Assembly (NCBI RefSeq): GCF_025822245.1
Contig: NZ_JACKTL010000065.1
Span: 49,018-113,017 of the forward strand
From: Mycolicibacterium hodleri
GTDB lineage: Bacteria; Actinomycetota; Actinomycetes; Mycobacteriales; Mycobacteriaceae
Direction: 5' to 3'
DNA length: 64,000 bases
Shown here piece by piece: positions 23,809 through 33,481 of the stretch (its first letter is position 1; each line of letters begins with the position of its first letter). A program made the position numbers and the translations under genes. The notes under the pieces are model-generated. The model worked only from the letters and a program-made list of their open reading frames with translations. It made no database searches and had not been told where the DNA came from.

Positions 23809-25200
23809 ATGCAACGGCTCAGCGGACTCGACGCCAGCTTCCTCTATCTCGAAACCGCCGCGCAGCCGCTGCACGTGTGCTCGATCCTCGAGATCGACAC
23901 CTCCACCATTCCCGGCGGATACAGCTTCGACCGGATGCGCGAGGCGCTGAGCCTGCGCATCAAGGCCATGCCCGAGTTCCGGGAAAAGCTCGCCGACAAC
24001 CGGTTCAACCTCGACCACCCCGTATGGGTGGAGGACCACGACTTCGACGTCGACCGGCACCTGCACCGCATCGGACTCCCGTCGCCAGGAGGACGCGTCG
24101 AACTCGGCGAGATTTGCGGACACATCGCCTCGCTGACGCTGGACCGCACCAGGCCGCTGTGGGAGATGTGGATCATCGAGAACGTGGCGGGCACCGACGC
24201 GCACGCCGGTGGCCGGCTGGCCGTGCTGACCAAGGTGCACCACGCCGGCGTCGACGGCGTGACCGGGGCGAACCTGATGTCGCATCTGTGCACCACCGAA
24301 GCCGACGCGCCCGCGCCCGAACCCGTCGATGGCGTGGGCGGCGGATCGGACCTGGAGATCGCCGTCAGTGGCGCGTTCAAGTTCGCCACCCGGCCGCTGA
24401 AGCTGGCCAACGTGGTGCCGTCGACGCTGTCGACGGTCGTCGACACCGTGCGGCGGGCGCGCAACGGTCTCACCATGGCGGCGCCCTTCGCCGCACCGCA
24501 GACCAGGTTCAACGCGACGGTCACCGGACGCCGCAACGTCGCGTTCGCCCAGCTCGACCTCGAGGACGTCAAGACCGTCAAGAACCACTTCGGGGTGAAG
24601 GTCAACGACGTAGTGATGGCCTTGGTGGCGGGGGTGCTGCGGCGGTTCCTGCTCGAGCGTGAGGAACTCCCCGACAGCACGCTGGTGGCCATGGTCCCGG
24701 TGTCGGTGCACGACAAGTCCGACCGGCCGGGCCGCAACCAGGTGTCGGGCATGTTCGCCAGTCTTCACACCGACGTCGAGGATCCGGCCGAGCGGCTGCG
24801 GGCCATCGCGGAGGCGAATTCCGTTGCCAAGCAACACAGTGCGGCGATCGGAGCGACACTGCTGCAGGACTGGTCGCAGTTCGCGGCGCCCGCGGTGTTC
24901 GGGGTGGCGATGCGCGTGTACGCCTCCAGCCGGCTGACCAGTGCTGCGCCCGTGCACAACCTGGTGGTGTCCAACGTGCCGGGGCCCCAGGAGCCGCTGT
25001 ACTTCCTGGGTGCTCAGGTCAACGCGATGTACCCGCTGGGGCCGATCTTCCACGGGTCCGGGCTCAACATCACCGTGATGTCGCTCAACGGCACGCTGGA
25101 CGTCGGTTTGATCTCCTGCCCCGAACTGCTTCCCGATCTCTGGGACATGGCCGACGACTTCGAGGTCGCGCTCAAGGAGTTGTTGAACGCCGCGGGCTAA
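23809..25200 (+). CDS. Wax ester synthase/diacylglycerol acyltransferase (WS/DGAT)
   Basis: 463 residues. It opens with the family start LSGLDASFLYLET. The active-site HHxxxDG motif is KVHHAGVDGVTG (His144-His145, Asp149). The second conserved block near the C-terminus contains NLVVSNVPGPQEPLYF. It transfers acyl groups from acyl-CoA to diacylglycerol or alcohols to make storage lipid. ATG 23809 was chosen because family homology begins there; the open frame extends 21 codons further without similarity. It stands upstream of the two exported protease genes but has its own 3' gap. Confidence 0.92.
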   Translation: MQRLSGLDASFLYLETAAQPLHVCSILEIDTSTIPGGYSFDRMREALSLRIKAMPEFREKLADNRFNLDHPVWVEDHDFDVDRHLHRIGLPSPGGRVELGEICGHIASLTLDRTRPLWEMWIIENVAGTDAHAGGRLAVLTKVHHAGVDGVTGANLMSHLCTTEADAPAPEPVDGVGGGSDLEIAVSGAFKFATRPLKLANVVPSTLSTVVDTVRRARNGLTMAAPFAAPQTRFNATVTGRRNVAFAQLDLEDVKTVKNHFGVKVNDVVMALVAGVLRRFLLEREELPDSTLVAMVPVSVHDKSDRPGRNQVSGMFASLHTDVEDPAERLRAIAEANSVAKQHSAAIGATLLQDWSQFAAPAVFGVAMRVYASSRLTSAAPVHNLVVSNVPGPQEPLYFLGAQVNAMYPLGPIFHGSGLNITVMSLNGTLDVGLISCPELLPDLWDMADDFEVALKELLNAAG

Positions 25201-25235
25201 CACCCTCAACTGCGCCGACGGTCCGCCATGGCAGC

Positions 25236-26753
25236 ATGACAGCCATGAACCTCAGACGCGGGGTCCTCGCGGCCGCCCTCATCGTGCTGCTGGTGGCCGG
25301 CTGCAGCAAAGTGGTCGACGGTCGCGGCGTCATCGCCACGCCCCGGCCGGGCGCGCCGATCGACTGGTCGCAATGCGACGTCGCGTCGTCGGACGTCCGC
25401 ATCCCGGCGGGCGCCGAATGCGGAAAGCTCTCGGTACCGGTCGATTACGCGAAGCCCGACGGTGACGTCGCGCGCCTGGCAATGATCCGGTTCAAGGCAA
25501 CCGGGGACAAGATCGGTTCGCTGATCGTCAATCCCGGCGGACCCGGCGAGTCCGGCGTCAACGCCGCGGCCTCCCTGGTGGGCGCGATGCCCGAGTCCGT
25601 CCGTCAACGCTTCGACCTCGTCGGCTTCGACCCGCGCGGGGTCGGCTCGTCGACGCCGGCGGTGTGGTGCAACTCCGACGCCGACAACGACCGGCAGCGG
25701 GCCGACGACCAGGTGGACTACACGCCAGAAGGTGTCGCCCACATCGAGTCGGAGACCAAGGACTTCGTTGCGCGCTGCGTCGAGAAGATGGGCAACGACT
25801 TTCTCGAGAACGTTGGAACGTCAAGTGTCATCAAGGATCTCGACGCCATGCGGGCCGCCCTCGGTGACCAGAAGCTGACGTACCTCGGCTACTCCTACGG
25901 CACCCGCATCGGCTCGGCCTATGCCGAGGCCTACCCGCAGAACGTGCGCGCGATGATCCTCGACGGCGCGGTCGACCCCAACGCGGACCCGGTGGAGGCC
26001 GACATTCGTCAGGCCGCGGCGTTCCAGACCGCGTTCAACGACTACGCGGCCGACTGCGCCAAGAGTCCGCGGTGCCCCCTCGGAACCGACCCCGCCAAGG
26101 CGGTCGACGTCTACAAGAGCATGGTCGAGCCACTGGTGGACAATCCGGGCAAGACCAGGGATCCACGCGGCCTCAGCTACAGCGACGCCATCGTCGGCAC
26201 GATCCTCCCGCTGTACTCGCCCAACCTCTGGCGTCACCTCACCCAGGGCCTCTCCGAGCTCAAGAACGGTTCCGGAGACACCATGCTGGCGCTGGCGGAT
26301 CTCTACATGGGCCGCGACGAGAACGGTCACTACAACAACTCCACCGACGTGCGGGTCGCCGTCAACTGCGTCGACGAGCCGCCGATCACCGATCGCAAGA
26401 CCGTCGTCGACGAGGACCGACGCGTCCGCGAGGTGGCCCCGTTCATGAGCTACGGACAGTTCACCGGGCACGCCCCGCTCAGCACGTGCGCGTTCTGGCC
26501 GGTGCCCGCCACGTCCAAGCCGCACCGGATCTCCGTCGCGGGACTTCCTCCCGTCCTGGTGGTCTCGACCACGAACGATCCGGCCACGCCGTATCAAGCG
26601 GGCGTCGACCTTGCCAAGCAACTCGGGGGCACGCTCCTGACGTTCGACGGCACCCAGCACACCGTCGTGTTCCAGGGCAACAAGTGCGTCGACGACATCG
26701 CCGCCAAGTACCTGGTCGACGTCGCGGTGCCGCCGCCCAACTCGAGCTGCTGA
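25236..26753 (+). CDS. Lipoprotein serine protease of the Hip1/CaeA family (alpha/beta hydrolase)
   Basis: 505 residues. A short basic start is followed by a hydrophobic stretch and lipobox LVAGC (Cys23), so it is probably lipid-anchored outside the membrane. The nucleophile elbow is GYSYGT (Ser220). Near the end, TTNDPATPYQAG contributes Asp and GTQHTVVF contributes His. The family includes M. tuberculosis Rv2224c (Hip1), which processes cell-envelope and host-response proteins. A second in-frame ATG at 25245 would shorten the start by three residues. The next gene is a paralogue in tandem. Confidence 0.9.
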   Translation: MTAMNLRRGVLAAALIVLLVAGCSKVVDGRGVIATPRPGAPIDWSQCDVASSDVRIPAGAECGKLSVPVDYAKPDGDVARLAMIRFKATGDKIGSLIVNPGGPGESGVNAAASLVGAMPESVRQRFDLVGFDPRGVGSSTPAVWCNSDADNDRQRADDQVDYTPEGVAHIESETKDFVARCVEKMGNDFLENVGTSSVIKDLDAMRAALGDQKLTYLGYSYGTRIGSAYAEAYPQNVRAMILDGAVDPNADPVEADIRQAAAFQTAFNDYAADCAKSPRCPLGTDPAKAVDVYKSMVEPLVDNPGKTRDPRGLSYSDAIVGTILPLYSPNLWRHLTQGLSELKNGSGDTMLALADLYMGRDENGHYNNSTDVRVAVNCVDEPPITDRKTVVDEDRRVREVAPFMSYGQFTGHAPLSTCAFWPVPATSKPHRISVAGLPPVLVVSTTNDPATPYQAGVDLAKQLGGTLLTFDGTQHTVVFQGNKCVDDIAAKYLVDVAVPPPNSSC

Positions 26754-26842
26754 CCGGTTAGGTCACCGTCGGATCACCGTCCGGTTGCCGACTAGTGTCT
26801 GCGCGAGCCCCGCTCGACCACCGAACTTCTTTGCGTGCAACG

Positions 26843-28372
26843 ATGTTCGCCATGTGGCTGGTGGGCAGGCTGATCGCGGCACTGCCCGCACTGGTGTTGG
26901 CGTCGGCGCTCGTCGGCCCGGTGGCAACGGCGTCACCCGAGGGATCGCCCACGGTTCAGTACGGACAACCCCCCGTGTGGGGCAGTTGCGCCGGCTTCCT
27001 CGGGCCCGCCGCCGCGCTGCCGACCGCTCAGTGCGGCATGGTGAGCGTGCCCGTCGACTACGCGAAACCCGAAGGCGCACAAGCGCAATTGGCCGTGATC
27101 CGGGTGCCGGCCACCGGCGACCGGATCGGGGCGCTGCTGGTCAACCCCGGAGGGCCGGGTGCATCCGCCGTCGACGCCGTCGCCGCCATGGCCGGCAGCT
27201 TCGGTGACAACGAGATCACCCGCCGCTTCGACCTGGTCGGCTTCGATCCGCGCGGCGTCGGACGTTCCACACCCCAGGTGCGCTGCCGCAGCGACGCGGA
27301 GTTCGACGCCTACCGTCGCGAGTCGCTCACCGACTACAGCCCCGACGGAGTGGCTCGCATCGAGCAGATCTACCAGCAGGTCGCCCGGGAGTGCGTCGCC
27401 CGCACCGGAGAGGACTTCCTGGCCAACGTCGGGACCGCCTCCACCGTCCGCGACATGGACGTCGTGCGGGCCGCGTTGGGGGAGAACCAGATCAACTTCC
27501 TCGGCTACTCGTACGGAACCGAACTCGGCGCCAGGTACGCCGAACAGTTCGGCGACCGGGTGCGCTCGATGATCCTCGACGGTGCCGTGGACCCCAGCGC
27601 CGATCCGGTGTCGGAGAACGTCCGTCAGCTCGCCGGCTTCCAGACCGCATTCGACGACTACGCCGCGGATTGCGCGCGGTCGGTCGACTGCCCGCTCGGG
27701 CAGGACCCGACGCAGTTCGTCGCGCGGTACCACCAACTGGTCGACCCGCTCGTGCAGCAGCCCGGCCGGACCTCGGACCCGCGCGGGCTCGGCTATCAGG
27801 ACGCCATCACGGGAACGGCCAACGCGCTCTACACCCAGCGCTACTGGAAGTTCCTGACCAGTGGGCTGCTCGGCCTGCAACGCGGCACCGACGCCGGGGA
27901 CCTGTTGTTGCTCGCCGACGACTACCAGGGGCGCGACGCGGCTGGGCACTACACCAACCAGCAGGACGCGTTCACCGCCATCCGGTGCGTCGACGCGCCC
28001 TACCCGACCGACCCCGCGGTGTGGGCCGAGGCCGATCGACAAGGGCGGGCCGCCGCGCCGTTCATGGCCTACGGCGAGTTCACCGGACTGGCTCCCCGGG
28101 ACCAATGCGCCCTGTGGTCCGTGCCGCCGACCTCCGCACCCCACGCGGCGACGTCACCCGGGCCGGGCAAGGTCGTCGTCGTCTCGACGACCCACGATCC
28201 GGCCACCCCGTACCAGGCCGGGGTGGACCTGGCGCACGAAATGGATGCCTCGCTGATCACCTTCAACGGGACTCAGCACACCGTCGTCTTCAACGGCGAC
28301 GCCTGCGTCGACTCGGCGGTCGTCGACTTCCTCGTCACCTCGGCGCCGCCGCCGCAAGATCTTCAGTGCTAG
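26843..28372 (+). CDS. Exported serine protease paralogue (Rv2223c-like, alpha/beta hydrolase)
   Basis: 509 residues from ATG 26843; GTG 26795 would add 16. The N-terminus (LIAALPALVLASALVGPVATA) is a signal peptide, but without the lipobox Cys of the upstream paralogue, so this one is probably secreted or released. Catalytic residues are Ser223 in GYSYGTE, Asp in TTHDPATPYQAG and His in GTQHTVVF. It is highly similar to the upstream gene along its length (same DYAADCARS and FTGLAP blocks), so the pair is a tandem duplication with split localisation. Confidence 0.88.
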   Translation: MFAMWLVGRLIAALPALVLASALVGPVATASPEGSPTVQYGQPPVWGSCAGFLGPAAALPTAQCGMVSVPVDYAKPEGAQAQLAVIRVPATGDRIGALLVNPGGPGASAVDAVAAMAGSFGDNEITRRFDLVGFDPRGVGRSTPQVRCRSDAEFDAYRRESLTDYSPDGVARIEQIYQQVARECVARTGEDFLANVGTASTVRDMDVVRAALGENQINFLGYSYGTELGARYAEQFGDRVRSMILDGAVDPSADPVSENVRQLAGFQTAFDDYAADCARSVDCPLGQDPTQFVARYHQLVDPLVQQPGRTSDPRGLGYQDAITGTANALYTQRYWKFLTSGLLGLQRGTDAGDLLLLADDYQGRDAAGHYTNQQDAFTAIRCVDAPYPTDPAVWAEADRQGRAAAPFMAYGEFTGLAPRDQCALWSVPPTSAPHAATSPGPGKVVVVSTTHDPATPYQAGVDLAHEMDASLITFNGTQHTVVFNGDACVDSAVVDFLVTSAPPPQDLQC

Positions 28373-28484
28373 CTCGCGCCGGGACAGGCGCGCGGGTCAT
28401 GCCGACCCTGCTGACCGCCGAGCCGCACACCATACGCAGCAGCCGCGTAACACGGAATTAACAGCGGGTGCCTACGCTTCGCAC

Positions 28485-29825
28485 ATGGATCGGCAGAAGG
28501 AATTCGTGCTCCGGACGCTCGAGGAGCGTGACATCCGATTCGTGCGGCTGTGGTTCACCGACGTGCTCGGATACCTCAAGTCCGTCGCGATCGCCCCCGC
28601 CGAGCTGGAGGGCGCGTTCGAAGAAGGCATCGGCTTCGACGGATCGTCGATCGAGGGCTTCGCCCGGGTGTCGGAATCCGACACCGTCGCCCGCCCGGAT
28701 CCGTCCACCTTCCAGGTGCTGCCCTGGACCACCAGCGGCGGCAAGCACCACTCCGCCCGGATGTTCTGCGACATCACGATGCCCGACGGTTCCCCCTCCT
28801 GGGCCGACTCACGGCACGTCCTGCGTAGGCAGCTGGCCAAGGCCAGTGAGCTGGGCTTCTCCTGCTACGTGCATCCGGAGATCGAGTTCTTCCTGCTGCA
28901 GCCCGGCCCCTACGACGGCTCGGAGCCGGTGCCCGCCGACAACGGTGGCTACTTCGACCAGGCGGTGCACGACTCGGCCCCCAACTTCCGCAGGCACGCC
29001 ATCGACGCGTTGGAGTCGATGGGCATCTCGGTGGAGTTCAGTCATCACGAGGGCGCGCCCGGCCAGCAGGAGATCGACCTGAGGTACGCCGACGCGCTGT
29101 CGATGGCCGACAACGTGATGACGTTCCGCTACGTCGTCAAGGAGGTGGCCCTGACCGAGGGGGTCCGGGCGACGTTCATGCCGAAGCCGTTCTCGCAGTA
29201 CCCCGGTTCGGCGATGCACACCCACATGAGTCTCTTCGAGGGCGACGCCAACGCCTTCCACACCCCCGACGACCCGCTGCAGCTCTCCGACATCGGCAAG
29301 TCGTTCATCGCCGGCATCCTCGAGCACGCCAGCGAGATCAGCGCGGTCACCAACCAGTGGGTGAACTCCTACAAGCGGCTGGTGCACGGCGGCGAGGCGC
29401 CCACCGCGGCATCGTGGGGGGCAGCCAACCGGTCGGCCCTGGTCCGGGTGCCGATGTACACCCCGCGCAAGGCGTCCTCGCGACGCATCGAGGTGCGCAG
29501 TCCCGACTCGGCCTGCAACCCGTACCTTGCGTTCGCCGTCCTGCTGGCGGCCGGGCTGCGCGGCGTGGAGAAGAACTACGTGCTGGGTCCGCAGGCCGAG
29601 GACAACGTGTGGAACCTGACGCCCGAGGAACGTCGCGCGATGGGCTACAAGGAGCTGCCGGGCAGCCTCGGCGTCGCGCTGGGCGAGATGGAGAACTCGG
29701 AACTGGTCGCCGAAGCGCTCGGCGAACACGTCTTCGACTTCTTCCTGCGCAACAAGCGCGCCGAATGGGAGACCTACCGCAGCAACGTGACGCCGTACGA
29801 GCTGAAGGCCTACCTCTCCCTGTAG
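28485..29825 (+). CDS. glnA2: Type I glutamine synthetase GlnA2
   Basis: 446 residues. Catalytic-fold motifs: GIGFDGSSIEGF, the metal-binding HPEIEFFLL, FMPKPFSQYPGSAMHTHMSL, and NRSALVRVP. The position holding the adenylylated Tyr in GlnA1 (DLYELPPEE) reads NVWNLTPEE here, with no Tyr, so GlnE cannot modify it there. In M. tuberculosis GlnA2 is dispensable and less active than GlnA1. It lies 36 bp upstream of glnE in the same direction. Confidence 0.93.
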   Translation: MDRQKEFVLRTLEERDIRFVRLWFTDVLGYLKSVAIAPAELEGAFEEGIGFDGSSIEGFARVSESDTVARPDPSTFQVLPWTTSGGKHHSARMFCDITMPDGSPSWADSRHVLRRQLAKASELGFSCYVHPEIEFFLLQPGPYDGSEPVPADNGGYFDQAVHDSAPNFRRHAIDALESMGISVEFSHHEGAPGQQEIDLRYADALSMADNVMTFRYVVKEVALTEGVRATFMPKPFSQYPGSAMHTHMSLFEGDANAFHTPDDPLQLSDIGKSFIAGILEHASEISAVTNQWVNSYKRLVHGGEAPTAASWGAANRSALVRVPMYTPRKASSRRIEVRSPDSACNPYLAFAVLLAAGLRGVEKNYVLGPQAEDNVWNLTPEERRAMGYKELPGSLGVALGEMENSELVAEALGEHVFDFFLRNKRAEWETYRSNVTPYELKAYLSL

Positions 29826-29861
29826 CGCGGATGGCTCGACCCCCTGCGTTACCGTGATGGG

Positions 29862-32813
29862 GTGGCAAAACCCGCGACGCAGCGACCGACGCTGCCCAGC
29901 GTCGGTCGGTTGGGCTTGGTCGAACCGCCCGCGCGTGCGGATCTGGACCGGCTGGGTTGGACCACCGACGACTACGTCGAGCTGTTGTGGTCGCTGTCTC
30001 GTGCACCCGACGCCGACACCGCGCTGCGGACGATGGTGCGCCTCGCCGACGCCCTCGGCGACGGATGGGACGAACTCAACCGCGCCCTGGTGAAGGACCG
30101 CGGGTTGCGCGGCCGGCTGTTCGGCGTGCTCGGGTCCTCCCTGGCGCTGGGAGACCACCTCGTCGCCCAACCGACGTCCTGGCACCTGCTGGCGGGGCAG
30201 GTCGCGCTGCCCGGCCCGGACGAACTTCGCCGCGCCTTCACCGAGATGGCCGAGAACACCTCGGAGACAAATGAATTGCGCGTGCTCTACCGCGACCGGC
30301 TGCTGGTGTTGGCGGCGCTCGACCTGGCGCCGACGGTGGAGAACGAACCCGTGCTGCCGTTCCCGACGGTGGGGGAGCACCTGGCGGACCTCGCCGACGC
30401 CGCGTTGGCCGCCGCCCTCGTCGTCGCGACCAGGACCGTGTGCAAGGACGGCACCCCGCCCCGACTGGCGGTCATCGCGATGGGCAAGTGCGGTGCGCGC
30501 GAACTGAACTACGTCAGCGACGTCGACGTCATCTTCGTCTGCGAGAAGGCCGACGCGATGAGCGCCAGGCTGGCCGGGGAGATGATGCGGTTCGCCGGCG
30601 AGGCGTTCTTCGAAGTCGACGCCGGCCTGCGGCCCGAGGGCAAGAGCGGCGAGCTGGTACGGACGCTGGAATCCCATGTGGCGTACTACGAGCGGTGGGC
30701 CAAGACGTGGGAGTTCCAGGCCCTGCTGAAGGCCCGCCCGGCCGTGGGCGACGCCGACCTCGGCGCGCAGTACATGGCGGCGCTGATGCCGATGGTGTGG
30801 GCGGCCTGCGAACGGGAGGACTTCGTCTCCGAGGTTCAGAAGATGCGTCGACGGGTCGAGGAACTGGTGCCCGCCGGGGTCAGGTCCCGCGAGATCAAGC
30901 TCGGCACGGGCGGCCTGCGCGACGTCGAGTTCGCCGTCCAGTTGCTACAACTGGTCCACGGCCGCAACGACGAATCGCTGCACGTGACATCGACCGTCGA
31001 CGCGCTCGCCGCGCTGGGTGCCGGCGGGTACGTCGGCCGTGACGACGCCGCGAATCTCACTGCGTCATACGAGTTCCTGCGACTGCTCGAGCACCGCCTG
31101 CAACTGCAGCGGCTCAAGCGCACCCACATGCTCCCCGAAGCGGGTGACGAAGAGGCCATGCGATGGTTGGCCCGCGCCGCACACATGCGGCCCGACGGCC
31201 AGCACGATTCGCTGGGCGTGCTGCGCGAGGAACTCAAGCGCCAGAGCCTGCGGGTGTCGCGCCTGCACGCCAAGCTCTTCTACCAACCGCTGCTGGAGTC
31301 CGTCGAGGGCAACGCCGTCGAGTTCTCCCCGAGCATGTCGCCCGAGTCGGCCGAACGTCAGCTCGCCGCACTGGGATACGAGGGACCGCAGAGTGCACTG
31401 ACCCATCTGGCGGCGCTCACCGGCAGTAGCGGCAGACGGGGCCGGGTGCAACAGGTGCTCCTGCCGACGCTGCTGGATTGGTTGTCCGACGCACCCGACC
31501 CGGACGCCGGGTTGCTCGCCTACCGCAGGCTCAGCGACGAGATGGCCGAGCAGCGGTGGTTCCTGGCCTCGCTGCGCGACGAGGGCGCGGTGGCCAAGCG
31601 GCTGATGCACGTGCTTGGCACGTCTGCGTTCGTCCCCGAGCTCCTCATGCGGGCACCCGAGGTGATCCGGCAATACGCCGACGGCCCGTCGGGACCCAAG
31701 CTGCTGGAGGTCGAGCCGGAAAACCTGGCCCACGCGCTCGTCGCGTCGGTGGGTCGGCACACCGATCCGCTGCGCGCCATCGCGGCGGCCAGAACGCTTC
31801 GGCGCCAAGAGCTGGCCCGCCTGGCGTCCGCGGACCTGCTCGGCATGCTGGAGGTCACCGAGGTGTGCCGGGCGCTGACCTCGGTGTGGGTCGCGGTGCT
31901 GCAGGCCGCGTTGGACGTCGTCATCCGCGCCAATTCGCCCGCGGGCGGCCCGCCCGCCAGGATCGCCGTGATCGGCATGGGCCGGCTCGGTGGTGGCGAA
32001 CTGAGTTACGGCTCCGACGCCGACGTCATGTTCGTCTGCGAACCCGTCGGCGGGGCAGAGGAATCCGTGGCGGTGAAGTGGTCGGTCACCATCGCCGAAC
32101 AGGTCCGCGCGTTGCTGGGCACGCCGAGCGCAGACCCGCCGCTGGAGGTCGACACCAACCTGCGCCCGGAGGGTCGCAGCGGTCCGCTGGTTCGCACGCT
32201 CGCCTCCTACGAGGCGTACTACTCGCGGTTCGCGCAAACCTGGGAGGTGCAGGCCCTGCTGCGGGCCCATCGCGTCGCGGGTGACGAGGACCTCGGCTAC
32301 CGCTTCCTGCTGATGGCCGACAAGACCCGCTACCCACCCGGCGGGGTGTCCACCGAAGCGGTGCAAGAGATTCGGCGGGTGAAGGCTCGGATCGACGCGG
32401 AACGGCTGCCTCGCGGCGCCGACCCGAACACCCACACCAAACTCGGCCGGGGTGGGCTCGCCGACGTCGAGTGGACCGTCCAGCTGCTGCAACTGCGCTA
32501 CGGCCACGAAATCGCCGCGCTGCACAGCACCTCGACGCTGGACGCCCTCAACGCCATCGGCGCCGCTGAACTGATCGCCGAGGGCGACGTCGACCTCTTG
32601 CGGCAGGCCTGGCTGACCGCGACGAAGGCCCGCAACGCACTGGTGTTGGTGCGCGGCAAGCCAACCGACCAGCTACCGGGGCCGGGTCGCCAGCTCAACG
32701 CGGTGGCCGTCGCGGCGGGATGGGACAACAGTGACGGCAGCGAGTTCCTCGACAACTACCTGCGGGTGACACGACGGGCGAAGACGGTCGTGCGACGGGT
32801 CTTCGGAGAATGA
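29862..32813 (+). CDS. glnE: Glutamine synthetase adenylyltransferase / deadenylylase
   Basis: 983 residues in two nucleotidyltransferase halves. The first active site, NYVSDVDVIFVCE, is near residue 218 and belongs to the deadenylylase half. The second, SYGSDADVMFVCE, is near residue 715 and belongs to the adenylylase half. Each is followed by a NLRPEGRSGPL or GLRPEGKSGEL block and by a helical GlnD/PII-uridylyl-like region. It modifies GlnA1 (34.9 kb) on Tyr406 according to nitrogen status. The GTG start at 29862 is the only reasonable one. The stop overlaps the thioesterase gene by ATGA. Confidence 0.94.
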   Translation: MAKPATQRPTLPSVGRLGLVEPPARADLDRLGWTTDDYVELLWSLSRAPDADTALRTMVRLADALGDGWDELNRALVKDRGLRGRLFGVLGSSLALGDHLVAQPTSWHLLAGQVALPGPDELRRAFTEMAENTSETNELRVLYRDRLLVLAALDLAPTVENEPVLPFPTVGEHLADLADAALAAALVVATRTVCKDGTPPRLAVIAMGKCGARELNYVSDVDVIFVCEKADAMSARLAGEMMRFAGEAFFEVDAGLRPEGKSGELVRTLESHVAYYERWAKTWEFQALLKARPAVGDADLGAQYMAALMPMVWAACEREDFVSEVQKMRRRVEELVPAGVRSREIKLGTGGLRDVEFAVQLLQLVHGRNDESLHVTSTVDALAALGAGGYVGRDDAANLTASYEFLRLLEHRLQLQRLKRTHMLPEAGDEEAMRWLARAAHMRPDGQHDSLGVLREELKRQSLRVSRLHAKLFYQPLLESVEGNAVEFSPSMSPESAERQLAALGYEGPQSALTHLAALTGSSGRRGRVQQVLLPTLLDWLSDAPDPDAGLLAYRRLSDEMAEQRWFLASLRDEGAVAKRLMHVLGTSAFVPELLMRAPEVIRQYADGPSGPKLLEVEPENLAHALVASVGRHTDPLRAIAAARTLRRQELARLASADLLGMLEVTEVCRALTSVWVAVLQAALDVVIRANSPAGGPPARIAVIGMGRLGGGELSYGSDADVMFVCEPVGGAEESVAVKWSVTIAEQVRALLGTPSADPPLEVDTNLRPEGRSGPLVRTLASYEAYYSRFAQTWEVQALLRAHRVAGDEDLGYRFLLMADKTRYPPGGVSTEAVQEIRRVKARIDAERLPRGADPNTHTKLGRGGLADVEWTVQLLQLRYGHEIAALHSTSTLDALNAIGAAELIAEGDVDLLRQAWLTATKARNALVLVRGKPTDQLPGPGRQLNAVAVAAGWDNSDGSEFLDNYLRVTRRAKTVVRRVFGE

Positions 32814-33481
32814 CCGCGGAGTTCCCGTTCGACCTCGTCACCGCCGAGGAGTACGAGCGCCAACAGGTGGTGCACGGTGCGTTGACCCACGCGATCCGCG
32901 AGCTGATCGACGCGGGCATCCGCACCGACGTCGACGACGACACTGCCCACGAGGCCAGGGCCGCCATCGAGGCGGTCACGGCCCGGCTGCGCAGCGCGCA
33001 GCGCACCACGACGTCGACGCTGCGGCACGCCGAGACCGGTCGACCCCTGGCGTGGGCGAATCCCGCAGTGGGACTGCGCAATGCGATCGCCCCGCCGATG
33101 GACATCCACCACGAGGACGGGGGCCGGTGCTGGGCCGAATTCGACCTCGGGTTGGCCTACGAGGGGCCGCCGGGTCTGGTGCACGGTGGCATCTGCGCGC
33201 TGGTGCTCGACCACCTTCTCGGCGAGGTGGCCAGCGACGGCCTGACCAAACCGCTGTTCACCGGCACCATCACGCTGCGCTACCTGCGCGGCACCCCGCT
33301 GGGCGCGGTGCGGGCGGAGGCCTTCGTCGAGAGGACCGAAGGCGTCAAGACCTTTGCGCGCGGCTTCCTCGGTGACGCCGGCGGCTGGACGGTGGAGGCC
33401 GACGGGGTGTTCATCATGCCGGCCTGGGCGCGGGGTGGGCGACGGCAGGAGCGTAGCGACCCGGGAATGTGCAGCGGATGA
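32810..33481 (+). CDS. PaaI/THEM4-like hotdog-fold thioesterase
   Basis: 223 residues. The hotdog domain spans about 95-210, with GPPGLVHGGICALVLDHLLG supplying the conserved HGG and an acidic residue on the long helix (Asp in LDHLLGE). A helical N-terminal extension (1-90) carries a Glu/Arg-rich segment. It probably hydrolyses acyl-CoA. It starts inside the glnE stop (ATGA) and ends inside the start of the LLM gene (ATGA), so glnE, thioesterase and LLM oxidoreductase form one translationally coupled unit. One copy of the dispersed GGAGCGNAGCGACC motif encodes its C-terminal QERSDPG. Confidence 0.85.
   Translation: MTAEFPFDLVTAEEYERQQVVHGALTHAIRELIDAGIRTDVDDDTAHEARAAIEAVTARLRSAQRTTTSTLRHAETGRPLAWANPAVGLRNAIAPPMDIHHEDGGRCWAEFDLGLAYEGPPGLVHGGICALVLDHLLGEVASDGLTKPLFTGTITLRYLRGTPLGAVRAEAFVERTEGVKTFARGFLGDAGGWTVEADGVFIMPAWARGGRRQERSDPGMCSG
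33444..33465 (+). repeat. Dispersed motif copy 2
   Basis: GGCAGGAGCG then TAGCGACCCGGG. It encodes the thioesterase C-terminus and ends 12 bases before the LLM oxidoreductase ATG. Confidence 0.5.
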
